From JBOHHM01 sp050725495 (lineage in GTDB: Bacteria; Pseudomonadota; Gammaproteobacteria; Burkholderiales; Burkholderiaceae_C): DNA of 6,244 nucleotides. This document shows, in pieces, positions 1 through 4,556 of this stretch; the first letter of the stretch is position 1, and the number at the start of each line of letters is the position of its first letter. Below the pieces are notes generated by a model that saw only the letters and a program-made list of their open reading frames with translations, had not been told where the DNA came from and ran no database searches. The position numbers and the translations under genes are program-made. The stretch is from positions 1-6,244 of the forward strand of contig JBOHHM010000136.1 of the NCBI GenBank assembly GCA_050725495.1, given 5' to 3'.

Positions 1-891
1 CCGCCCTTCTTCAAGCAGGGTCCGTCGGCGCTGTCCAAGCTGATGTTCTTCAGCGCGCTGGCGTTGTTCCTGATGGTGGCCGATGCGCGCTTCAAGATCA
101 TGCAGCCCTTGCGCTCCGCCGTGGCCACGGTGCTCTATCCGGCGCAATGGCTGGCCCTGCAGCCGGTGCAGCTGGCACGCCGGGGCGGCGAGTATTTCGA
201 ATCGCTGCAGGCGGCCCAGCAGGCCGAGGAAGACGCGCGCCGCAAACTCGCGCTGCAGTCCGAGCGCGCCAACCAGGTGGAGCAACTGAGCCAGGAAAAC
301 GCACGCCTGCGCCAGCTGCTGTCCCTGCGCGAGCGCATCCAGACCCCGGCGCAGGCTGCCGAGGTGCTGTATGACGCGGCCGACCCCTACACCCGTAAAG
401 TGATCATCGACAAAGGCCTGGCCCAGGGCGTGCTGGCCGGCTCGCCCGTGATCGACGAGTCCGGCGTGCTGGGCCAGGTGACCCGGGTCCATCCGCTGCT
501 CAGCGAGGTGACGCTGCTGATCGACCGCGACCAGGCGATTCCCGTGCTCAACACCCGCACCGGCGCGCGCAGCGTGGCTTACGGCGACCCGACCTCGCAT
601 GGCGGCGTGCTGGAACTGCGCTTCATGCCCGGCAATGCCGATGTGCAGGCCGGCGACCTGCTGGCCACCAGCGGCGTCGACGGGGTCTACCCGCCGGGGC
701 TGCCGGTGGCAAAGATTGACAAGATCGAGCGCCGCGCCGACTCGGCCTTTGCCCGCATTTTCTGCGTGCCGCAAGCCCTGGTGCAGGGCGCGCGCCATGT
801 GATGGTGCTCAAGCCGGTGTCGGCCCAGATTCCCCAGCGACCGGAGCCCGAAGTGGCGCCGGTGGCGGGCAAAAAGGGAGGCGCCAAGTGA
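1..891 (+). CDS. mreC: Rod shape-determining protein MreC (5'-truncated by window edge)
   Basis: MreC is a bitopic inner-membrane protein whose periplasmic part scaffolds the Rod (elongasome) complex and activates PBP2. The frame is open from base 1. The 14 codons before the first ATG (43) read as a normal MreC N-terminus (PPFFKQGPSALSKL), so the true start lies upstream and 43 is internal. In the visible 296 residues there is a membrane helix at about 14-30, a long charged heptad-like coiled coil at about 65-112, and then the beta-rich MreC domain from about 119, with the conserved DPYTRKVIIDKG at 128-139 and later GDLLATSGVDGVYPPGLPV. The C-terminus is a Pro/Lys-rich tail ending GKKGGAK, usual for betaproteobacterial MreC. 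It is followed by mreD, with mreB expected upstream. Family assignment is very secure; only the start is missing. Confidence 0.96.
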   Translation, partial: PPFFKQGPSALSKLMFFSALALFLMVADARFKIMQPLRSAVATVLYPAQWLALQPVQLARRGGEYFESLQAAQQAEEDARRKLALQSERANQVEQLSQENARLRQLLSLRERIQTPAQAAEVLYDAADPYTRKVIIDKGLAQGVLAGSPVIDESGVLGQVTRVHPLLSEVTLLIDRDQAIPVLNTRTGARSVAYGDPTSHGGVLELRFMPGNADVQAGDLLATSGVDGVYPPGLPVAKIDKIERRADSAFARIFCVPQALVQGARHVMVLKPVSAQIPQRPEPEVAPVAGKKGGAK

Positions 892-914
892 TGCGCCTGG
901 AGGGCACGCCATGA
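891..914 (+). other. Seven-codon mini-ORF bridging mreC and mreD
   Basis: An ATG at 891-893 overlaps the mreC stop (TGATG) and opens a seven-codon frame, MRLEGTP. Its TGA (912-914) overlaps the mreD ATG as ATGA. GGGAGG at 876-881 lies 9 nt before this ATG, a good Shine-Dalgarno distance. The three frames are therefore chained by two overlaps, a layout suited to translational coupling by re-initiation. The overlaps are seen directly; that the mini-ORF is translated is inference. It may simply be a by-product of two close ribosome-binding sites. Confidence 0.25.
899..904 (+). promoter_or_regulatory. Ribosome binding site of mreD
   Basis: GGAGGG ends 6 nt before the ATG at 911. It supports 911 as the mreD start over the second in-frame ATG at 917. 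The site lies inside the mini-ORF 891-914, so ribosomes finishing that frame would pass over it. Confidence 0.6.
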
Positions 915-1429
915 TCATGCGCCCCGGCCAGCAGCTGCTGCTGCCGGCCAACCCGGTCTTCATCTGGGGCAGCCTGGGGGTGGCCATGCTGCTCAACATG
1001 CTGCCGCTGGGGCGCGCGCCGTGGACGCCGGACTGGCTGATGCTGCTGCTGGTGTTCTGGAGCGTGCATCAGCCGCTGCGCGTGGGCATAGGCGCGGCCT
1101 TCGTCTTTGGCCTGTGCATGGATGTCCAGCAGGCCGCCTTGCTGGGCCAGCATGCGCTGGCCTACACGGCCTTGAGCTTCTTCGCCATCACCATCCACCG
1201 CCGGCTGCTCTGGTTCAGCGTGCCGTCCCAGGCCCTGCAGGTGCTGCCGCTGTTCCTGGCGGCGCACGCCATCGAGCTGGCGCTGCGCTTGCTCGGCGGT
1301 GGCATGTTCCCCGGATTGCCGCTGCTGCTGGCGCCGCTGATCGAGGCGCTGCTGTGGCCGGTGGTGAGCGTGATCCTGCTGGCGCCGCAGCGCCGCGCGC
1401 CGGATCCGGACGAGAATAGACCCTTGTAG
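911..1429 (+). CDS. mreD: Rod shape-determining protein MreD
   Basis: MreD is a small polytopic inner-membrane subunit of the elongasome, acting with MreC and MreB in lateral wall synthesis; its biochemical role is less defined than theirs. The 172-residue product has the usual family length (about 160-170) and is almost wholly hydrophobic, with five or six likely helices (roughly 15-33, 41-56, 59-78, 82-97, 104-126, 138-159). The central stretch PWTPDWLMLLLVFW (37-50), the following P55-x-x-VG (58-59) and GLCMDV (67-72) with LLGQHAL (77-83) match the conserved core of MreD. The start at 911 has a good SD and gives the N-terminus MIMRPGQQLLLP that I recall for Comamonadaceae MreD. It is 19 nt after mreC and clearly co-transcribed with it. 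The C-terminal tail RRAPDPDENRPL is hydrophilic. Confidence 0.94.
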   Translation: MIMRPGQQLLLPANPVFIWGSLGVAMLLNMLPLGRAPWTPDWLMLLLVFWSVHQPLRVGIGAAFVFGLCMDVQQAALLGQHALAYTALSFFAITIHRRLLWFSVPSQALQVLPLFLAAHAIELALRLLGGGMFPGLPLLLAPLIEALLWPVVSVILLAPQRRAPDPDENRPL

Positions 1430-1430
1430 C

Positions 1431-1505
1431 TTGGGCGTTCGGCGTTGAGTGTTCAGCGTCGATAGCTCGCTTGACATGCCCCCACGCCCAGCGCTTAACA
1501 CCCAA
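1431..1505 (+). repeat. Opposed heptamer-repeat tracts between mreD and mrdA
   Basis: From 1434 the spacer runs in 7-base units: GGCGTTC, GGCGTTG, AGTGTTC, AGCGTCG (1434-1461), consensus roughly RGYGTTS. The minus strand of 1482-1502 reads similar units in the opposite direction: GGTGTTA, AGCGCTG, GGCGTGG. As a result 1431-1447 and 1489-1505 form an imperfect inverted repeat (13 of 17 positions complementary, plus two G-U wobbles in RNA) around a 41-nt loop. I recall similar TTGGGCGTTGAGCGTT-type heptamer runs between genes in Comamonadaceae genomes, so this is probably a short copy of a dispersed family. Its function is unknown. Confidence 0.55.
1471..1499 (+). promoter_or_regulatory. Possible promoter upstream of mrdA
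   Basis: A perfect sigma-70 -35 hexamer, TTGACA (1471-1476), is followed after 17 nt by CTTAAC (1494-1499), which matches TATAAT at only three of six positions. Transcription from it would begin within a few bases of the mrdA ATG (1511), giving a nearly leaderless mRNA. That fits the lack of a Shine-Dalgarno there, but the -10 is poor and the box lies inside the heptamer-repeat spacer, so chance is a fair explanation. Confidence 0.2.
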
Positions 1506-1510
1506 CCGGT

Positions 1511-3457
1511 ATGACCGAACTCCGAAACGTCGAAGCCGATCTGCACCGCTTCCGGCTGCGCGTGCTGGTGGCCAGCGCGGTCGTGCTGGCGGCTTTCGTG
1601 CTGCTGGCGTCGCGCCTGGCCTACCTGCAAATCGTGCGCCATGAGGACCTGAGCGAGCAGGCCGAGAGCAACCGCACGGCGATCGTGCCGATCGTGCCCA
1701 ATCGCGGCCTGATCGTGGACCGCAACGGCGTTGTGCTGGCCACCAACTATTCGGCCTACACGCTGGAGATCACGCCCTCGAAGGCCGGCGCCATCGAGCA
1801 GACGATCGACGCCCTGTCGCAGGTGGTGGAGATCCAGCCGCGCGACCGGCGCCGCTTCATGAAGCTGTTGGAGGAGTCCAAGAGTTTTGAGTCGCTGCCG
1901 ATCCGCACCCGGCTCACCGACGAAGAGGTGGCCAGATTCGCGGCCCAGCGCTTCCGCTTTCCCGGCGTGGACATCAAGGCCCGTCTGTTTCGCAACTACC
2001 CCTATGGCGAACTCGCCAGCCATGTGATCGGCTACATCGGCCGCATCAACCAGGCCGAGAAAGAGCGCATCCAGGACTCGGACGACGAGTCCAACTACCG
2101 CGGCACCCAGTACATCGGCAAGCTCGGCGTGGAGCAGAGTTTCGAGCAGCAGCTGCACGGCATCACCGGCGTCGAAGAGATGGAAACCTCGGCCGGCGGG
2201 CGCGCCGTGCGCCGGCTGGCCAGCAACCCGGCGACGCCCGGCCACACGGTCATGCTGTCGATCGACATCAAGCTGCAAAAGCTGGTGGAAGACATGTTCG
2301 GCGAGCGCCGCGGTGCACTGGTGGCGCTGGACCCCAAGACCGGCGAGGTGCTGGCCTTTGTCAGCAAGCCCACGTTCGACCCCAACCTGTTTGTCGAAGG
2401 CATCGATGCCGAGAACTGGCAGCTGCTCAACGAGTCCATCGACCGGCCGCTGCTCAACCGGGCGCTGCGCGGCACCTACCCGCCCGGCTCGACCTACAAG
2501 CCCTTCATGGCCCTGGCCGCCTTGCACACCGGCAAACGCTCGCCCAGCTTCGTCGTCAACGACGCGGGCTCCTGGATGTTCGGCGGCCACCAGTTCCGCA
2601 GCCACGGCGACCACGGCCTCGGAGCGGTGGACATGCACCGCAGCATTGTGCTGTCGAGCAACGTCTATTACTACTCGCTGGCCAACGAGCTGGGCGTCGA
2701 CGCGATGCACGACTTCATGAAGCCGCTGGGCTTTGGCCAGATTACCGGCATCGACATCCATGGCGAGGTGCGCGGCGTGCTGCCCAGCCAGGAGTGGAAG
2801 CGCAACACCTACAGGCGAGCCGAGCAGAAGAAGTGGTATGCCGGCGAAACCATCTCGCTGGGCATAGGCCAGGGCTACAACACCTTCACCATGCTCCAGC
2901 TGGCGCAGGCCACGGCCATCCTGGCCAGCAACGGCGTCAAGCACCAGCCTCATCTGGCGCTCGCGACCCAGGACCCGGTCAGCCATGTGATCACGCCAAT
3001 CGCGCGCCCGGCGCCCGAAGACCTGGGCTACAAGCCCGAACATGTGGCCGTCATCCGCAAGGCGCTGGTGGGTGTCACGCAGGAAGGCACGTCGGCGCGC
3101 GTGTTTGCCGGCGCCGGCTACCTGTCGGGCGGCAAGACCGGCACGGCGCAGGCCGTGACCATTGGCCAGAAAGACAAGTACAACGCGACCAAGCTCGAAG
3201 AACACCAGCGCGACCACGCGCTGTACATGGCGCTGGCGCCGGCCGACGACCCGAAGATTGCGCTGGCCGTGGTCGTGGAAAACGCCGGCTTTGGCGCGGC
3301 CCACGCCGCGCCGATCGCGCGCCGCGTGTTCGACTACTGGCTGCTGGGCCAGTACCCGAATGACGAGGATCTGGCGGCGGTCAGGAAAGGCCTGGCCGCC
3401 GCGCCGATCGGCAAGCCGCGCCTGGCCTCCGAGGTGGCGTGGCCGCCCGCTCCCTGA
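1511..3457 (+). CDS. mrdA: Penicillin-binding protein 2, peptidoglycan DD-transpeptidase MrdA
   Basis: PBP2 is the class B transpeptidase of the elongasome. It cross-links glycan strands made by RodA in the periplasm and is a beta-lactam (mecillinam-type) target. The 648-residue product has a short cytoplasmic N-terminus, one membrane anchor (about 18-39), the dimerisation/pedestal domain with RGLIVDRNG (65-73), and a transpeptidase domain from about 268 (GALVALDPKTGEVLA). The three catalytic motifs are present and well spaced: SxxK at S327-TY-K330 in YPPGSTYKP, SxN at S382-S-N384, and KTG at 542-544. E. coli PBP2 has SAD and KSG at the latter two, so these are conservative variants. Other landmarks are SIGQG-type GIGQGYNTF and the C-terminal RDHALYMALAP. 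The ATG at 1511 gives a family-typical N-terminus (MTELRNVEADLHRFRLRVLVA), although no SD precedes it. It lies 81 bp after mreD. rodA does not follow; a convergent gene does. Confidence 0.96.
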   Translation: MTELRNVEADLHRFRLRVLVASAVVLAAFVLLASRLAYLQIVRHEDLSEQAESNRTAIVPIVPNRGLIVDRNGVVLATNYSAYTLEITPSKAGAIEQTIDALSQVVEIQPRDRRRFMKLLEESKSFESLPIRTRLTDEEVARFAAQRFRFPGVDIKARLFRNYPYGELASHVIGYIGRINQAEKERIQDSDDESNYRGTQYIGKLGVEQSFEQQLHGITGVEEMETSAGGRAVRRLASNPATPGHTVMLSIDIKLQKLVEDMFGERRGALVALDPKTGEVLAFVSKPTFDPNLFVEGIDAENWQLLNESIDRPLLNRALRGTYPPGSTYKPFMALAALHTGKRSPSFVVNDAGSWMFGGHQFRSHGDHGLGAVDMHRSIVLSSNVYYYSLANELGVDAMHDFMKPLGFGQITGIDIHGEVRGVLPSQEWKRNTYRRAEQKKWYAGETISLGIGQGYNTFTMLQLAQATAILASNGVKHQPHLALATQDPVSHVITPIARPAPEDLGYKPEHVAVIRKALVGVTQEGTSARVFAGAGYLSGGKTGTAQAVTIGQKDKYNATKLEEHQRDHALYMALAPADDPKIALAVVVENAGFGAAHAAPIARRVFDYWLLGQYPNDEDLAAVRKGLAAAPIGKPRLASEVAWPPAP

Positions 3458-3475
3458 AGTTCGACGCGCGCCGCC

Positions 3476-4234
3476 TCAGCGCAAGAAGGCGTCGTAGCCC
3501 GTCTTCAGGATCAGCGCGCTGACGACCGCAATGAACACGCCGCGCACAAAGCCGGCGCCGTGTCTGAGGGCCAGCCGCGTGCCCAGCAGGCTGCCCGCCA
3601 CGTTGGCCAGCGCCATCAGCAGCGCGAAATGCCACCAGACATGGCCTTTGAGCGCAAACAGGATCAGCGCCGCGAGGTTGGTCGCGCTGTTGATCAGCTT
3701 GGCCGAGGCCGAGGCGTTGAGGAAGTCGTAGCCGAGCCAGCGCACGAACAGGAAGACCAGAAAACTGCCGGTGCCGGGGCCGAAAAAACCGTCGTAAAAC
3801 CCGATCGCCAGGCCGATAGCGCAGGCGACCAGCGTTTCGCTGCGGCCGGTGAAGCGCGGCGCATGGCTGCGGCCCAGCTCCTTCCTGGCCAGGGTGTAGG
3901 CCAGTACCGCCAGCAGGATGATGGGCAGAACCTGGCGCAGGAATTGCGGCGAGATCAGGGTGACAACCCAGGCCCCGGCGAACGAGCCGCCAAAGCCGGC
4001 GGCCGCGGCCGGCAGCAAGGCGGCCCAGCGCATCTGCACGCGGCGGCTGTACTGCGCGGTCGCGATGGCCGTGCCCCAGATCGAAGCGCTCTTGTTGACG
4101 CCAAACAGGGTCGCCGGGTGGGTGGTGGGGAAAGTGGCGAACAGTGCGGGCAGCAGAACCAGGCCCCCGCCACCCACGATCGAATCGACGAAACCGGCCA
4201 GCAGCGAGGCCAGCGAGACGATGAACAAGTCCAT
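3476..4234 (-). CDS. TauE/SafE (TSUP) family membrane protein, YfcA-like
   Basis: TSUP-family proteins are inner-membrane permeases linked to movement of small sulfur-containing or organic anions (sulfite, sulfoacetate, taurine breakdown products); the substrate here cannot be read from sequence. The 252-residue product is hydrophobic with about eight predicted helices and shows the family's internal duplication: GFVDSIVGGGGL (14-25) matches GFYDGFFGPGTGSF (145-158), and FGVNKSAS (44-51) is echoed by SASAKLINSATN (175-186). These motifs closely resemble E. coli YfcA (about 269 residues). ATG 4234 is the only reasonable start, since an in-frame stop lies about 25 nt upstream; its SD is weak (CGGA). 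It converges on mrdA with an 18-bp gap that holds no clear terminator. No sulfur-metabolism gene is adjacent in the window, so its pathway stays open. Confidence 0.9.
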   Translation of the reverse strand: MDLFIVSLASLLAGFVDSIVGGGGLVLLPALFATFPTTHPATLFGVNKSASIWGTAIATAQYSRRVQMRWAALLPAAAAGFGGSFAGAWVVTLISPQFLRQVLPIILLAVLAYTLARKELGRSHAPRFTGRSETLVACAIGLAIGFYDGFFGPGTGSFLVFLFVRWLGYDFLNASASAKLINSATNLAALILFALKGHVWWHFALLMALANVAGSLLGTRLALRHGAGFVRGVFIAVVSALILKTGYDAFLR

Positions 4235-4257
4235 GGTCCGATTGTCGCATCCGGTAT

Positions 4258-4312
4258 GCTACTGTTTTTATAGCGAATTATGCCCGCTCTGCATGGGCTG
4301 GCGGCCTGTTTC
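4258..4312. repeat. Degenerate intergenic paired-hairpin repeat
   Basis: The element has GCTA (4258-4261) and TAGC (4271-4274) around a T-rich 9-nt loop, followed by GCCC (4282-4285) and GGGC (4295-4298) around another 9-nt loop, then GGCGGCCTGTTT. This order resembles a dispersed element I recall from Comamonadaceae intergenic regions: GCTA-type AT-rich palindrome, then a TTGCGC...GCGCTAGAGGCC-type hairpin. The hairpins are visible; membership in that family is from memory and the copy would be divergent. It forms most of the TSUP leader. Confidence 0.4.
4267..4282 (-). promoter_or_regulatory. AT-rich -10-like region upstream of the TSUP gene
   Basis: Reading the minus strand, CATAAT (4282-4277, five of six against TATAAT) and TATAAA (4272-4267) lie 33-48 nt before the ATG at 4234. 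They are the only AT-rich stretch there, but no matching -35 hexamer is visible 16-18 nt upstream of either. Both boxes fall within the paired-hairpin repeat at 4258-4312, so the repeat may supply the promoter. The strong terminator at 4326-4357 lies just upstream, implying this gene needs its own promoter. Confidence 0.3.
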
Positions 4313-4325
4313 GTTGCGCGAAGGC

Positions 4326-4357
4326 AAATAAAAAGGCGCCGGGATCGCCGGCGCCTT
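4326..4357 (-). terminator. Strong rho-independent terminator (minus strand)
   Basis: AAGGCGCCGG (4333-4342) and CCGGCGCCTT (4348-4357) form a perfect 10-bp stem with a 5-nt loop (4343-4347). On the minus strand it is followed directly by TTTTTATTT (4334-4326, sharing the stem's last two bases). On the plus strand the hairpin is followed by GTCAAAC with no T run, so it acts on leftward transcripts. It ends either the GMC oxidoreductase mRNA, leaving a 3' UTR of about 200 nt, or a separate short transcript from 4461. It also shields the TSUP gene from read-through. Confidence 0.85.
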
Positions 4358-4461
4358 GTCAAACAGCATCTCATGCGGATGCCTGAAAAAATTGTTCTGG
4401 AACTTGTCTTTGTCTCCTCAGCCCCTCGGTCTCACGAGTCCGCAGGGGTCTGTGAGTGAGT
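4326..4461 (-). ncRNA. Candidate small RNA (about 136 nt) ending at the terminator
   Basis: No convincing ORF occupies this stretch, yet it is well structured on the minus strand. In transcript order there is CTCACTCAC (4459-4451); a hairpin with arms CCCCT (4448-4444), CGG (4442-4440) and CCG (4429-4427), AGGGG (4426-4422), that is 8 bp with one bulged G; an unpaired GAGGAGACAAAGACAAG linker; AACAATTTTTT; a small hairpin GCATC/GATGC (4382-4378, 4370-4366); and the strong terminator. A promoter-like site precedes it at the right distance. This stem-loop, A/U-rich linker, terminator order resembles Hfq-dependent sRNAs. It could equally be the 3' UTR of the upstream GMC gene, an sRNA processed from it, or the leader of a lost gene. 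I do not recognise a named RNA family. Confidence 0.3.
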
Positions 4462-4467
4462 GGCAAG

Positions 4468-4496
4468 ACTGTAGCCGCTACCGCGCCCGCCGCCCA
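4468..4496 (-). promoter_or_regulatory. Candidate promoter for the 4461-4326 transcript
   Basis: On the minus strand TACAGT (4473-4468) matches the -10 consensus at four of six positions. TGGGCG (4496-4491), 17 nt upstream, matches the -35 consensus at three of six. The -35 lies in one copy of a direct repeat ATGGGCGG (4497-4490 and 4515-4508), spaced 18 bp, which could be an operator or chance in GC-rich DNA. Transcription would start near 4461. The support is modest. Confidence 0.25.
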
Positions 4497-4556
4497 TTGG
4501 GGATTTCCCGCCCATCCCGGCAACTCACGGCCCCTCACCGGTGCCGCCGGGTGGTT

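Noticed and set aside
809..3304. 831-codon open frame on the minus strand antisense to mreC, mreD and mrdA
   Set aside because: It spans three well-identified genes and an intergenic repeat, and its translation is rich in R, H, Q, A and G with no recognisable domain. This is the usual antisense shadow of biased codon use in GC-rich genes.
3381..4250. 289-codon minus-strand frame overlapping the TSUP gene in another phase
   Set aside because: It is a shifted-frame shadow of the same region; the 252-residue TSUP frame has the family motifs.
3560..4273. 237-codon plus-strand frame antisense to the TSUP gene
   Set aside because: The opposite strand carries a clear duplicated TSUP protein. This frame is Q/R/A/G-rich, without motifs, and ends in the intergenic repeat.
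4267..4374. Minus-strand short frame after ATG 4374 or the AAG at 4406, running through the terminator
   Set aside because: It would be coded largely by the terminator stem and the hairpin repeat, and the AAG position is not a start codon. Not a credible protein.
4420..4470. Resemblance of GGGGCTGAGGAGA and CCGAGGGG on the minus strand to TPP or glycine riboswitch pieces
   Set aside because: Only a few bases agree, the remaining conserved core of either riboswitch is absent, and no gene follows in the right place.
4499..4550. Short palindromic stretches (GGGGATTTCCC; CACC...GGTG) just after the GMC stop, considered as its terminator
   Set aside because: The stems are short or bulged and none is followed by a T run on the minus strand; the strong terminator at 4326-4357 is a better candidate.
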